Positions 25,746 through 34,709 of a stretch of 64,000 nt of DNA are shown here, one piece after another. Each line of letters starts with the position of its first letter. Position 1 is the stretch's first letter. The DNA comes from Lentzea sp. NBRC 102530. Its GTDB lineage: Bacteria; Actinomycetota; Actinomycetes; Mycobacteriales; Pseudonocardiaceae. The DNA lies in the NCBI RefSeq assembly GCF_030269365.1, contig NZ_BSTF01000020.1:62001-126000 (forward strand). The letters are read 5' to 3'. A program made the position numbers and the translations under genes. The notes under the pieces were generated by a model, which saw only the letters and a program-made list of their open reading frames with translations, was not told the origin of the DNA and ran no database searches.

Positions 25746-26192
25746 TCACCGCGAGTTCTGGAGGAACGCGATGTCGCGCTTGACCTTCGTGATCCGGTCG
25801 TGGGTGGGCACGAGCACCCTGGCCAGCGCGGACCGGAGCAGCTCCAACTCCTGCGCGGCACCCTCCGGATCACCGGCCTGGTAGCGCAGGTTCGCGAGCA
25901 GTTGCCTGGTCTCCAGGACCTCGTCGTGCTCCGGCCCGTGCACCCGGACGAGGTCGTCCAGCAGCGGCTCGCAGACCTCCACGGCCTTCCTGAACTGCTT
26001 CGCGGTGCCGAGGACCTTCGTGAGCATGAGTCGCACACCGAGCGTGCGGGGGTCGTCGGCGCCCACTTCGCGCACGTGGTCCCTGGCGAGGGTCCGGAAC
26101 TCGGAGGCGGCGCCGCGGAAGTCTCCGGCGTGCGCCTTGGCCTCGGCAGCGGCGGTGCGGACGGCCAGTTCTTCTGACGACACCCCTGCCAT
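25746..26192 (-). CDS. TPR-like helical repeat protein
   Basis: The 148 residues form antiparallel helices with tetratricopeptide character: AKAHAGDFRGAASEFRTLARDH, KVLGTAKQFRKAVEVCEPLL and LANLRYQAGDPEGAAQELELL. Regions of this kind (REVGADDPRTLGVRLMLTKVL) resemble the TPRs of kinesin-light-chain type seen in many actinobacterial regulators, but no DNA-binding or ATPase domain is attached. It is probably a protein-interaction module. ATG 26192 is the first start; a GTG 12 bp inside is possible. Confidence 0.65.
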   Translation of the reverse strand: MAGVSSEELAVRTAAAEAKAHAGDFRGAASEFRTLARDHVREVGADDPRTLGVRLMLTKVLGTAKQFRKAVEVCEPLLDDLVRVHGPEHDEVLETRQLLANLRYQAGDPEGAAQELELLRSALARVLVPTHDRITKVKRDIAFLQNSR

Positions 26193-26272
26193 TTTACCGG
26201 GCCGCGCGACCGTTACCTGAGAGCCGGGAAAACTCCCTCGCGTCGAACGGCCGTGCGAGTGACCATCTCCTC

Positions 26273-27196
26273 ATGTACGACATCCGTTTCGCCGAACCTG
26301 GCGACCTCGGCGCCACGATGGCGCTGCTGGTCCGGCTCCAGGCCGACAACGCGCACCACATCGGGTACCTCGGTGAGACAGTCGAAGAGCTCCGCGCGGA
26401 GCTCGGCGAGTTCGAGCCGAGCTGGGCCGACTGCACGGTGGTGGCCGTCGACGCCGACGACAACATCACCGGCATGCTCAGCGTGGAGATCGACGCCGAG
26501 CTCGGCCGTGCGTGGCTGCACGGACCGTTCGTCGACGTACCGGTCAACCACCCGGCGGGCAGCCGCATCTGGGACCAGACCGCCGACGCGCTGTTCCGCC
26601 GCGCCACCGAGCTCCTCACCGGCATCACCGACCTCGAGCTCTACGGGCACACGGCCCACCGGCGGTTGGCGGCGTTCGCCGAGAGGCACGCCTTCAACGC
26701 CGGCAAGGCCAGTGCCATCCACATACTCGACAACGGGGACCTGCGCACGTTGCTGCTGAGGGACGCCAAGTGCCCCAGCGAACGCGAGATGCGCGTCCTC
26801 CCGACCGATCGGTTCGTGCACGAGGCCGTCGCGGTCCTGCACGAGCGATGTTTCCCCCGCACGTACCTGTCCGGGAAACAACTCGTCGAATCCGATCCCA
26901 AAGCCCGCACCGTCGTCGTCGCGATGGACGGCGAACGCGTGCTCGGGTACGCCGCGGGCAAAGCGCAGCCCGAGGAGTACTACGTCGACTTCGTGGCCGT
27001 CGAACCCGATGTTCGCGGTCAGGGCGTCGGCGCGGCCCTCATCACCGAACTGCTCTGGAAGCTCGCGGCCGAGCACGGGGCCCGGCCGCAGGCCGCCGCA
27101 TCGATCCACGCGGGCAACGAGTCGTCGCAGAACATGTTCGCCCGCCTAGGATTCCGACTTCACATCGAGCTCGTCTCGTACAGGCACACCGCGTGA
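26273..27196 (+). CDS. GNAT acetyltransferase with two tandem domains
   Basis: The 307-residue protein holds a degenerate N-terminal GNAT-like half (about 1-155) and a C-terminal GNAT domain (about 165-307). The C-terminal domain has VDFVAVEPDVRGQGVGAALI, a complete acetyl-CoA loop, and MFARLGFRLHIEL. Only the second half keeps the RGQGVG motif, so it should be the catalytic one. The substrate is unknown. The 3' end overlaps the convergent symporter gene by 51 bp. Confidence 0.85.
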   Translation: MYDIRFAEPGDLGATMALLVRLQADNAHHIGYLGETVEELRAELGEFEPSWADCTVVAVDADDNITGMLSVEIDAELGRAWLHGPFVDVPVNHPAGSRIWDQTADALFRRATELLTGITDLELYGHTAHRRLAAFAERHAFNAGKASAIHILDNGDLRTLLLRDAKCPSEREMRVLPTDRFVHEAVAVLHERCFPRTYLSGKQLVESDPKARTVVVAMDGERVLGYAAGKAQPEEYYVDFVAVEPDVRGQGVGAALITELLWKLAAEHGARPQAAASIHAGNESSQNMFARLGFRLHIELVSYRHTA

Positions 27197-28705
27197 ATGA
27201 CGCAATGACAACAAACCACCTACCAGCAAGGTGACCGCCACCCCCAGGGGCGTGTTCCACCAGCCGGTCAGGGACTTCAGGTCGGCCGTGGCCTTCCCGA
27301 AGTCGATCGTCGGAGTGCTGCCGGCGAACTTGACCCCGAGAATCACGAAACCGACGACCAGCACCGTCGCCACGAACGCGATGATCGCGTCCACCTGCGT
27401 GACGCGCTTGAAGACCAGGCCGAGGAGGAAGGCCCCGAGCAGCGCGCCGTAGGTGTACCCGGCGATGCCCAGCGCCTGCACCACGATCGGATCCGCCGTG
27501 GTCTTGTTCGAGGAGGCGAACAGACCCGCGCAGACGATCAGCAGACCCGCCCACACCAGGGTCCAGATCCGGCCGTGGCGCAGGCGTTCGTCGTCGGTCA
27601 TCGGGGTCTTGCGGACGCGTTCGTAGACGTCCGTGACGGTGCTGGAGGCCAGAGCGCCCAGCGAGGACGAGAGCGCGGCCGCGAGGATGCCGGCGATCAC
27701 GAACCCGGACAGGCCCGACGGCAGCTCGTTGACGATGAAGTAGCCGAAGAGCTCGTCCTTGTTGCCGAGCTTCAGGTCCTTCACCGGGTCGACGCCGTTG
27801 TAGAAGGCCCACATCATCACGCCGATGAACAGGAAGAACGCGAACTGCAGGAACACCACGAAACCGGAGGCGATCAGCGCCTTCTGGGCGGACTTCACGT
27901 CCTTCGTGGACATCAGCCGCTGCACGATCAGCTGGTCCGCGCCGTGCGAGGCCATCGACAGCAGCGCGCCGCCGAAGAACGCCGCGACGAACGGGTAGGC
28001 GCCGGTCAGCGGCGACGAGGTGAAGTCGAAGACCTGGAACTTGTTGACGTCCGCGGCCTTCGCCAGCCAGCCGTCGGGGAGTTCGCTCGACAGCCACCAG
28101 ATCACGACCAGGCCGCCCAGGACGTACCAGAGCATCTGGATGGCGTCGACCCACACGACCGCGCGCACACCGCCGAAGAAGCTGTAGAACACCATCGCGA
28201 TGCCGAGCGCGAGGATGATCGTCCAGTAGCCGGCGTCGATGCCGTACTGGGCGAGCACGAGCTTGATCGGGATGGCCGTCGCGAAGAGCCGGATGCCGTC
28301 CGCGAGCAGACGCGTGAAGAGGAACGTCACCGACGCCGTCGCGCGCATGCCGTTGCCGTAACGCTTGCCCAGGAACGCGTACGCGGTGACGAGGTCACCG
28401 GCGATGTAGCGCGGCAGCAGCACGAAGCTCACCACGATGCGTCCGACGATGTAGCCCAGCGCGAGCGTCAGGTACGTCATGCCACCCTGCGCGGGTGTCG
28501 CCACGTACGCGATCACCGGCACGCTCAGCACCGTGAGCGTCGAGGTCTCCGCCGAGACCACCGACAGGCAGACCACCCACCACGAGATGCGCTTCTCGCT
28601 GACGAAGTAGTCGGTGGACGACTTCTGCCTGCCGCCGATCCACATGCCGAGCAACGGCATCCCGACGAGGAACAGGGCGATGATCGCGAGGTCTAGTCCG
28701 CGCAT
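27146..28705 (-). CDS. Sodium:solute symporter (SSS family)
   Basis: The 519-residue protein has about 13 membrane spans, starting MRGLDLAIIALFLVGMPLLG. SSS-family features are YFVSEKRISWWVVCLSVVSAETS near the first spans and AGILAAALSSSLGALASSTVTDVY around span 8. It couples sodium entry to uptake of a sugar, amino acid or similar solute. ATG 28705 lies inside the end of anmK (13-bp overlap), so the two are co-expressed. That suggests, as inference, transport of an anhydro-sugar, sialic-acid-like or wall-derived compound. Confidence 0.9.
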   Translation of the reverse strand: MRGLDLAIIALFLVGMPLLGMWIGGRQKSSTDYFVSEKRISWWVVCLSVVSAETSTLTVLSVPVIAYVATPAQGGMTYLTLALGYIVGRIVVSFVLLPRYIAGDLVTAYAFLGKRYGNGMRATASVTFLFTRLLADGIRLFATAIPIKLVLAQYGIDAGYWTIILALGIAMVFYSFFGGVRAVVWVDAIQMLWYVLGGLVVIWWLSSELPDGWLAKAADVNKFQVFDFTSSPLTGAYPFVAAFFGGALLSMASHGADQLIVQRLMSTKDVKSAQKALIASGFVVFLQFAFFLFIGVMMWAFYNGVDPVKDLKLGNKDELFGYFIVNELPSGLSGFVIAGILAAALSSSLGALASSTVTDVYERVRKTPMTDDERLRHGRIWTLVWAGLLIVCAGLFASSNKTTADPIVVQALGIAGYTYGALLGAFLLGLVFKRVTQVDAIIAFVATVLVVGFVILGVKFAGSTPTIDFGKATADLKSLTGWWNTPLGVAVTLLVGGLLSLRHSRGVPVRDELDVKSES

Positions 28706-29823
28706 TTCGGTTCCCCCACAGTCAGCTTGGTCGGTGCGGTGGTGACGGGTTCGGGCATCCGCAGCGGGCCGGCGCCGGGCGTGATGCTGCCGAGCAGCCG
28801 CGGCCCCGACGCACCGGTCGCGGACGGCGTGTTGCCCGCGATCCCGTGCCACGTCAGGAATCCGAGCAGCGCGGCCAGGTAGGCCTCCTTGCCGTCGCGC
28901 GGCAGGCCCAGCGAATCGCTGATCCGCAACGGGATCGGGTCCAGAGCGGCTTCGAGCGCCTTGACCAGCACGGGGTTGCGCATGCCGCCGCCGGACGCGA
29001 CGACGGTGCTCGCGTCGTGCGCGCGGCAGGCGTCGGCGATGGTGCGGGCGGTGAGTTCGACGAGCGTCCGGAGCATGTCCTCGGCCTGGACCGTGGGGAA
29101 GCCGCTCAGGTACTCGGCGTTGAAGTGCTCCTTGCCCGTCGATTTGGGCCACGGCTTGGCGTAGTACGGGTCGGCGAGGAGCTTCTTGAGCACGTCCTCC
29201 CGGACCGTGCCCCTGCTCGCGAACTCGCCGTCGGTGTCCTGGCGCCGTTCACCGTGGGAGAGGACCTCCATGACGGCGTCCATCAGCGCGTTGCCCGGCC
29301 CTGTGTCGTAGGCGATCGGCGGGCTGCCCGGTCTCACGACGGTGATGTTGGCGATGCCGCCGATGTTGAGCGCCACGGCGTCGTCCTGCATGCCCGCGAG
29401 CCACAACGCGTCGAGCGTGCTCGCCAGCGGTGCGCCGTGTCCTCCCGCGGCGACGTCGCGCACCCGCAGGTCGGCGACCACCGGGACGCCCGTGCGTTCG
29501 GCGATCCAGGCGGGCTGGCCGAGCTGCAACGTGCCGAGGCAGTCGCCGTCCTGCACCTCGTGGTGCACCGTCTGCCCGAGCGAGCAGATCAGGTCCGCCG
29601 GCAGGTACCCGGCGGCGACTTCACCGAAAGCCTGCCCGAGCGACGTGTCGAAGGCGCACACTTCAGCGAGGTCCCGCGGCTTGGCCAACAGGTCCTTCGG
29701 GAACGGGTGCTCGGCGCACTGCACCGGCACGAGCTCGACGACGTCGCCCACGATCGACAGGTCGGCGACGGCGACGTCGATGCCGTCCATCGACGTGCCG
29801 GAAATCAGTCCGATCACCCTCAC
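28693..29823 (-). CDS. anmK: Anhydro-N-acetylmuramic acid kinase
   Basis: This enzyme phosphorylates and opens 1,6-anhydro-MurNAc in peptidoglycan recycling. The 376-residue product begins VRVIGLISGTSMDGIDVAV, the ATP-binding signature of AnmK. Other marks are GGIANITVV, DTGPGNALMD and ASGGGMRNPVL. GTG 29823 gives the family-standard N-terminus; no good ribosome-binding site is visible. No murQ or NamZ gene lies nearby, so the MurNAc-6-phosphate product must be handled elsewhere. It is followed by a sodium symporter that it overlaps. Confidence 0.93.
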   Translation of the reverse strand: MRVIGLISGTSMDGIDVAVADLSIVGDVVELVPVQCAEHPFPKDLLAKPRDLAEVCAFDTSLGQAFGEVAAGYLPADLICSLGQTVHHEVQDGDCLGTLQLGQPAWIAERTGVPVVADLRVRDVAAGGHGAPLASTLDALWLAGMQDDAVALNIGGIANITVVRPGSPPIAYDTGPGNALMDAVMEVLSHGERRQDTDGEFASRGTVREDVLKKLLADPYYAKPWPKSTGKEHFNAEYLSGFPTVQAEDMLRTLVELTARTIADACRAHDASTVVASGGGMRNPVLVKALEAALDPIPLRISDSLGLPRDGKEAYLAALLGFLTWHGIAGNTPSATGASGPRLLGSITPGAGPLRMPEPVTTAPTKLTVGEPKCAD

Positions 29824-29899
29824 GACGTGTGGTCTATTCCACACCGTGGCCAGGCGCAAGAGCTTTGGTGAAATCTTCGCCTAATTGAGCAGTACATGG

Positions 29900-29928
29900 T
29901 TGACAGGTCACATCAGCGTCTGTGAAAC
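29900..29928 (+). promoter_or_regulatory. Possible ftsY promoter
   Basis: A consensus -35 TTGACA (29900-29905) is followed after 17 bp by TGAAAC, a weak -10. The start point would fall within a few bases of the ftsY GTG at 29938, so translation may be leaderless. Confidence 0.35.
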
Positions 29929-29937
29929 CATGAGCCC

Positions 29938-31212
29938 GTGTCGACGTCCTCCCTTGTCCTGATCCTCGTCGTCGTGGCGGTCGTGCTGATCGCCGCGCTG
30001 GTGACCGGTGTGGTGCTGACGCGTCGCCGCCGCATCAGCCTGACCCAGAAGGAGGAGACGCCGAAGCCCGGCGGCTACCAGGTGGAGTCGGGGATCTCGT
30101 TCACCCCGGCCGCCCCCGACGCCGTCGTCGAGGCGGTGGTCGTACCGCCGGTGGAGCACCCGGTGGCAGACCGGACCGAGGTGGACGGCCAGCCGGGCGT
30201 CGGCGACGACGCCTCCGTGCCGCGCGACTCGGTGAAGCGCGGCTTCGTCGAGGTCGACCTGCCCGTCGAGGCGTCCGAGGTCGAGGAGATCGAGCCCACC
30301 GCCGGCCGGTTGGAACGGCTGCGCGGCAAGCTCTCCAAGTCGCGCAACGCGTTCGGCACCTCGTTGCTGGGGCTGCTGGGCGCCGGCGACCTGGACGAGG
30401 ACTCCTGGCAGGACGTCGAGGACACGCTGCTGATCGCCGACCTCGGCGCGGCCACCACGTCCGACATCGTGTCGACGCTGCGCTCGAAGATCGCCGGGTC
30501 GGGTGTGCGGACCGAGGCCGAGGCGCAGGCCCTGCTGCGCGGGGTGCTGGTCGACGCGCTGGGTCCGAAGATGGATCGTTCGCTGAAGGCGCTGCCGCAC
30601 GAGGGCAAGCCCGCCGTGTTGCTGGTGGTGGGCGTCAACGGCGTCGGCAAGACGACGACGACCGGCAAGCTCGCGCGGGTGCTGGTCGCCGACGGCCGCA
30701 CGGTGCTGCTCGGCGCCGCCGACACGTTCCGCGCCGCCGCCGCCGACCAGCTGGAGACGTGGGGCAAGCGGGTCGGCGCGGAGACCGTGCGCGGGCCCGA
30801 GGGCGGCGACCCGGCCTCGGTCGCGTTCGACGCGGTCAAGCGCGGCATGGACGCCGGGGTCGACACGGTGCTGATCGACACCGCCGGCCGGTTGCACACC
30901 AAGGTCGGGCTCATGGACGAGCTCGGCAAGGTGAAGCGCGTGGTCGAGAAGCAGGCCGTGGTCGACGAGGTGCTGCTGGTGCTGGACGCCACCACCGGTC
31001 AGAACGGCCTCACGCAGGCGCGCGTGTTCGCCGAGCAGGTCGACATCACCGGCATCGTGCTGACCAAGCTGGACGGCACGGCCAAGGGCGGCATCGTGTT
31101 CCAGGTGCAGCGCGAGCTCGGGGTGCCGGTGAAGCTCGTCGGCCTGGGCGAGGGCGCCGACCACCTGGCTCCGTTCGAGCCGGGCGCCTTCGTCGACGCC
31201 CTGCTGGGCTGA
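29938..31212 (+). CDS. ftsY: Signal recognition particle receptor FtsY
   Basis: This GTPase docks SRP-ribosome complexes at the membrane. The 424-residue product starts with a membrane-inserting helix (VLILVVVAVVLIAALVTGVVL), as in other actinobacterial FtsY. An acidic linker to about residue 120 and the NG domain follow. The P-loop GVNGVGKT is at 232-239. Other G motifs are DTFRAAAADQLETW, DTAGRLHTKVGLMDEL, TKLDGTAKGG and GLGEGADHL. In M. tuberculosis amt follows directly; here amt is 22 kb downstream. A perfect hairpin ends the gene. Confidence 0.96.
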   Translation: MSTSSLVLILVVVAVVLIAALVTGVVLTRRRRISLTQKEETPKPGGYQVESGISFTPAAPDAVVEAVVVPPVEHPVADRTEVDGQPGVGDDASVPRDSVKRGFVEVDLPVEASEVEEIEPTAGRLERLRGKLSKSRNAFGTSLLGLLGAGDLDEDSWQDVEDTLLIADLGAATTSDIVSTLRSKIAGSGVRTEAEAQALLRGVLVDALGPKMDRSLKALPHEGKPAVLLVVGVNGVGKTTTTGKLARVLVADGRTVLLGAADTFRAAAADQLETWGKRVGAETVRGPEGGDPASVAFDAVKRGMDAGVDTVLIDTAGRLHTKVGLMDELGKVKRVVEKQAVVDEVLLVLDATTGQNGLTQARVFAEQVDITGIVLTKLDGTAKGGIVFQVQRELGVPVKLVGLGEGADHLAPFEPGAFVDALLG

Positions 31213-31255
31213 ACAACTGCCCGGAAACCCCTGAGCCACCTTCACGTTTCCCTGT

Positions 31256-31278
31256 CGCACGCGGGGCCCTCGCGTGCG
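31256..31278 (+). terminator. Hairpin after ftsY
   Basis: CGCACGCG (31256-31263) and CGCGTGCG (31271-31278) form a perfect 8-bp stem with a 7-nt loop, 44 bp after the ftsY stop and before the convergent dehydratase gene. Confidence 0.6.
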
Positions 31279-31376
31279 CTCAGCGCGAACGAAAGCTCCC
31301 CGCGTGCACTCCGGCAACGTGAAACGCGCTCGCGAAGCGGTGCGACCGCGGACGGGACTTCCGGCCCAGTGCTGGG

Positions 31377-32690
31377 CTACGCCGCGACCCGCACGCTCGC
31401 CTTCATGAAGGTGCGGATCGACGACGTCACGTAGTCGATCATCTCCTCGGTCAGCCGCGGGTGCGTGCCGAGCCAGAACGTGCGCTCGGTGATCAGGTCG
31501 CTGTTCGCGAGCGACCCCGACACGCGGTGCTCGACGTCGCGGTACGCGGGCTGGCGCAGCAGGTTGCCGCCGAACAGCAGCCGCGTGGCGATCTTGCGGT
31601 CGTCCAGGTACCGGACGAGGTCGTTGCGGGAGAACGGCAACGACGGGTCGAGCGTGAGCAGGAAGCCGAACCAGGCCGGGTCGCTGCCCTCGGTGGCGAC
31701 CGGCAGGACCAGCCCCGGCACGCCTTCGAGCCCGTCGCGCAGCAGCTGCCAGTTGCGGCGGCGGGCTTCCGCGAAGCGGTCGAGCTTGCCGAGCTGCGTC
31801 ACGCCCAGCGCGGCGTTGAGGTCGGTGGACTTCAGGTTGTAGCCGATGTGCGTGTAGGTGTACTTGTGGTCGTAGCCCGCGGGCAGGGTGCCCATCTGCC
31901 ACTCGAACCGCTTGAAGCAGGTGTTGTCCTTCGCGGGCTCGCACCAGCAGTCGCGGCCCCAGTCGCGCATGGACTCCATCACCCGCGCGAGCCTCAGGTT
32001 CGACGTGGCGCACGCGCCGCCCTCACCGGTCGTGATGTGGTGGGCCGGGTAGAAGCTGAGCGTCGAGACGTCGCCGAACGTGCCGGTGAGCCGGCCGTTC
32101 AGGGTGGACCCGAAGCCGTCGCAGTTGTCCTCGACCAGCCACAGGTTGTGGTCGCGGGCGATCCGGGCGATCGCGGCCGCGTCGAACGGGTTGCCGAGCG
32201 TGTGGGCGAGCGCGATCGCCTTGGTGCGCGGACCGATCGCGGCCTCGATCGCCTCGGGCGTGGCGTTGTAGGTGCCCAGTTCGACGTCGACGAAGACGGG
32301 CACGAGCCCGTTCTGGATGGTCGGGTTCACGGTCGTGGGGAAGCCCGCCGCCGCGGTGATCACCTCGTCGCCCGGCTGGAGCGCGCGGTCGCCGAGGGCG
32401 GGTGAGGTCAGCGAGCTGATCGCGACCAGGTTCGCGCTGGAGCCCGAGTTGACCATCAACGCCTTGCGCAGCCCCAGTTTCCGCGCGATGCCGGACTCGA
32501 ACTCGCGGGTGTGCGCGCCCGCGACGATCTTCAGGTTGAGCGCGGCCTGCACGAGCGCCACCCGGTCGTCGGCGTCGAACACCGCGCCGCCGGTGAGCAC
32601 CGGCGTCTGGCCGGGCACGAACCTGGCCTCCTCCTCGGAGGCTCTGTGGTAGGCCAGGGTGGCGGCCAGGACGACTTCCTCGGCACTCAT
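31377..32690 (-). CDS. rfbH: NDP-4-keto-6-deoxyhexose 3-dehydratase (RfbH/DdhC, E1-like)
   Basis: The 437-residue PLP enzyme belongs to the DegT/DnrJ/EryC1 fold. The usual PLP lysine is replaced by His in SFYPAHHITTGEGG, the hallmark of the E1-type 3-dehydratases that make 3,6-dideoxy or 3-deoxy sugars (RfbH, DdhC, SpnQ, UrdQ). The Cys cluster RDWGRDCWCEPAKDNTC, which binds [2Fe-2S] in E1, is present. The enzyme needs an electron-transfer partner or works with an aminotransferase; neither is in the window. ATG 32690 overlaps the glycosyltransferase stop (ATGA), so the two are coupled. Confidence 0.9.
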   Translation of the reverse strand: MSAEEVVLAATLAYHRASEEEARFVPGQTPVLTGGAVFDADDRVALVQAALNLKIVAGAHTREFESGIARKLGLRKALMVNSGSSANLVAISSLTSPALGDRALQPGDEVITAAAGFPTTVNPTIQNGLVPVFVDVELGTYNATPEAIEAAIGPRTKAIALAHTLGNPFDAAAIARIARDHNLWLVEDNCDGFGSTLNGRLTGTFGDVSTLSFYPAHHITTGEGGACATSNLRLARVMESMRDWGRDCWCEPAKDNTCFKRFEWQMGTLPAGYDHKYTYTHIGYNLKSTDLNAALGVTQLGKLDRFAEARRRNWQLLRDGLEGVPGLVLPVATEGSDPAWFGFLLTLDPSLPFSRNDLVRYLDDRKIATRLLFGGNLLRQPAYRDVEHRVSGSLANSDLITERTFWLGTHPRLTEEMIDYVTSSIRTFMKASVRVAA

Positions 32691-33808
32691 GCGAGCACTC
32701 CCTGCAGCTGGGCGACGACCTCGGACGGGGACAGCAGGCCGGCGTTCTCCCCGCGGAGCTCTTCGGCCTTGCGACGGGCGTGCGGGGTGTTCAGCAGCCC
32801 CAGCACGGCCTCGCGGACGTTCTCGGCACCGGACTCGCCGGGGTGCAGGCAGATGCCCGCTCCGGCCTGGGCGATCCGGTCGCCGTGTTCGAAGTGGACG
32901 CACATCTGCGGCAGCACGAGCTGCGGCAGGCCGTTCGCGAGCGCGGCGAACACGCTGCCCGCGCCGCCGTGCGTGATGGCGACCGAGGACGTGCGCATCA
33001 GGTCGTGCAGCGGGACACCGGGCACCACCCTGACGTTCGAGGGCACGTCGGCGCAGTGCAGGCCCGAGCCGGCGGCGACGACCACCTCGACGTCCACGTC
33101 CGACAACGCGGTCAGCGTCCGCGACAGCACCGAGTCGTGGTCGCCGGAGATCGGCACGTTCCCCAGCGTCACCGCGACCCTCGGCCGCGCGCTCTCGTCC
33201 AGCAGCCACTCGAGCAGCACCGCGGAACCGTTGAACGGCAACCAGGTCATGGGCAGCGACGGGCACTCCGGGGTACCGGTCTGCAGGCTCGGCGGGCACA
33301 CGTCGACCCACCACTGCGGCGGGTTCGGCCGTCCCCAGGCCCCGTAGAGCGGTGCGAGGCGGCGGTCGGACTCGGCGTCGACCTCCGGCGGCAGCGTGAG
33401 GCCCCAGCCGTGCTTGATGCGCGGGATGCCGTGCCGGGCGGCGACGACGGGGCCCGCGTACTCCCAGGACGTGTGGAGGAGCAGGTCAGGCCGGAACCGC
33501 CGGGTGACGGCGTCGACGGCGTCGATCACGCGGTGCGCCAGCGGGACGTAGTAGCTCGCGACGTGGTCGGCCAGCGACTCGGCACCGGCCCGTTGCGCCG
33601 GCCTGGTGGCGTGGTCCGGGGCGAGTTCGGACAACGAGACGTCGGCGCCGAGCGACACCGACGACAGGCCCGCGCGGGCAGCCACTCCCGCCATCGAGTC
33701 GGGCAGCGCGACCACCACGTGGTGGCCCGCGCTGCGCAGGGCCCAGAGCAGCGGGATCATGGGGTAGAAGTGGCCCTGATTCGGGCAACTCGTCACCAGG
33801 ATCTTCAT
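32687..33808 (-). CDS. GT1-family glycosyltransferase (antibiotic/deoxysugar type)
   Basis: The 373-residue product begins MKILVTSCPNQGHFYPMIPLL, the usual start of UGT/GT-B enzymes acting on natural products or lipids. The C-terminal donor site is HDLMRTSSVAITHGGAGSV followed by GLPQLVLPQM, with the conserved HGG. ATG 33808 matches the GT-B N-terminus; a GTG at 33841 is possible. Coupled to the 3-dehydratase, it probably transfers a 3-deoxy sugar to an unknown acceptor. No polyketide or peptide biosynthesis genes lie nearby. Confidence 0.87.
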   Translation of the reverse strand: MKILVTSCPNQGHFYPMIPLLWALRSAGHHVVVALPDSMAGVAARAGLSSVSLGADVSLSELAPDHATRPAQRAGAESLADHVASYYVPLAHRVIDAVDAVTRRFRPDLLLHTSWEYAGPVVAARHGIPRIKHGWGLTLPPEVDAESDRRLAPLYGAWGRPNPPQWWVDVCPPSLQTGTPECPSLPMTWLPFNGSAVLLEWLLDESARPRVAVTLGNVPISGDHDSVLSRTLTALSDVDVEVVVAAGSGLHCADVPSNVRVVPGVPLHDLMRTSSVAITHGGAGSVFAALANGLPQLVLPQMCVHFEHGDRIAQAGAGICLHPGESGAENVREAVLGLLNTPHARRKAEELRGENAGLLSPSEVVAQLQGVLA

Positions 33809-33886
33809 GTCCGAAGACCGTAGGGTGACGTGCGCCACCACCCGGTAATCGCTGGTGGCACCGCTCTCACATGGCGAAATGCCAGG

Positions 33887-34633
33887 TCAGCCGACAGCGG
33901 CCTGATCAGCGAGGCGCTGCGCCACGGCCAGCACCTCGGGCAGGATCCGGTTCACCGCGTCCTTGGTGAGCCGTCCTTCCGGGCCGGACACCGACACCGC
34001 GGCGAGCGTCGGCCCGCCGATCACCGGCACCGCGATGCACCGCACCCCGAGCTCCTGCTCCGACTCGTCCAGCGCGAACCCGCGTTCGGCGATCTCGTCG
34101 AGCGAGTCGAGCAGTTCGGACGCGTCCGTGATCGTGTTCGAGGTGTAAGCGGGCAGACCGGTGCGTTCCAGCAGCGCTTTCACGTCGCCGCGCGGGAGCT
34201 GCGACAGCATCGCCTTGCCCACGCCCGTGCCGTGCGGCAGCAGCCTTCGGCCCACCTCGGTGAACATGCGCATCGAGTGCTTCGACGGCACCTGTGCCAC
34301 GTAGACGACCTCGTCGCCGTCCAGTACGGCCAGGTTCGCCGTCTCCTCCACCGAGTCGACCAGCTGCGACAACAGCGGGCGCGCCCAGGTGCCGTACTGG
34401 CGGGAGGCCGTCTCGCCGAGGCGGATCAGCCGCGAGCCGAGGGTGTAGCGCCGGTTGCTGTTCTGGCGCACATAGCCCAGCGTGACAAGGGTGCGGATGA
34501 GGCGGTGGATCGTGGGCAGGGGCAGACCGGACGTCGCGGCCAGCTCCGACAACGACGCCTCGCCACCTGCGTCTGCCAGGCGTTCCAGCAGGTCGAAGGC
34601 TCTTTGCAGGGACTGCACGCCACCAGTGGACAC
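33887..34633 (-). CDS. IclR-family regulator divergent from malate synthase
   Basis: The 248-residue protein has an N-terminal winged helix-turn-helix (QSLQRAFDLLERLADAG, LSELAATSGLPLPTIHRLIRTL) and a C-terminal effector-binding domain (ERGFALDESEQELGVRCIAVPV). IclR/AllR relatives respond to glyoxylate, pyruvate or allantoin. GTG 34633 has GAGGAG at good spacing. It is divergent from aceB and lies in the same region as the purine-glyoxylate genes. A palindrome at 34647-34664 overlaps the aceB promoter and is the likely target. It is probably a local repressor of glyoxylate metabolism, relieved by an intermediate. Confidence 0.9.
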   Translation of the reverse strand: MSTGGVQSLQRAFDLLERLADAGGEASLSELAATSGLPLPTIHRLIRTLVTLGYVRQNSNRRYTLGSRLIRLGETASRQYGTWARPLLSQLVDSVEETANLAVLDGDEVVYVAQVPSKHSMRMFTEVGRRLLPHGTGVGKAMLSQLPRGDVKALLERTGLPAYTSNTITDASELLDSLDEIAERGFALDESEQELGVRCIAVPVIGGPTLAAVSVSGPEGRLTKDAVNRILPEVLAVAQRLADQAAVG

Positions 34634-34646
34634 GTGCGGCTCCTCT

Positions 34647-34677
34647 CATTGCAGTTCCGCAATGCAAAAACTATAGT
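34647..34677 (+). promoter_or_regulatory. aceB promoter overlapped by an IclR-type palindrome
   Basis: -35 TTGCAG (34649-34654), 17-bp spacer, -10 TATAGT (34672-34677). The palindrome CATTGC-N6-GCAATG (34647-34664) covers the -35 and spacer, so a bound regulator would block the polymerase. It includes TTCCGCA, which recurs in the uraD-hyi intergenic region. Confidence 0.65.
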
Positions 34678-34709
34678 CCACACAGCAAAACCTAGAGAGG
34701 TGGATCCAG

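Noticed and set aside
31377..33808. Part of an antibiotic biosynthetic cluster
   Set aside because: No polyketide synthase, NRPS, sugar nucleotide synthase or resistance gene lies within the window; only two sugar genes are present.
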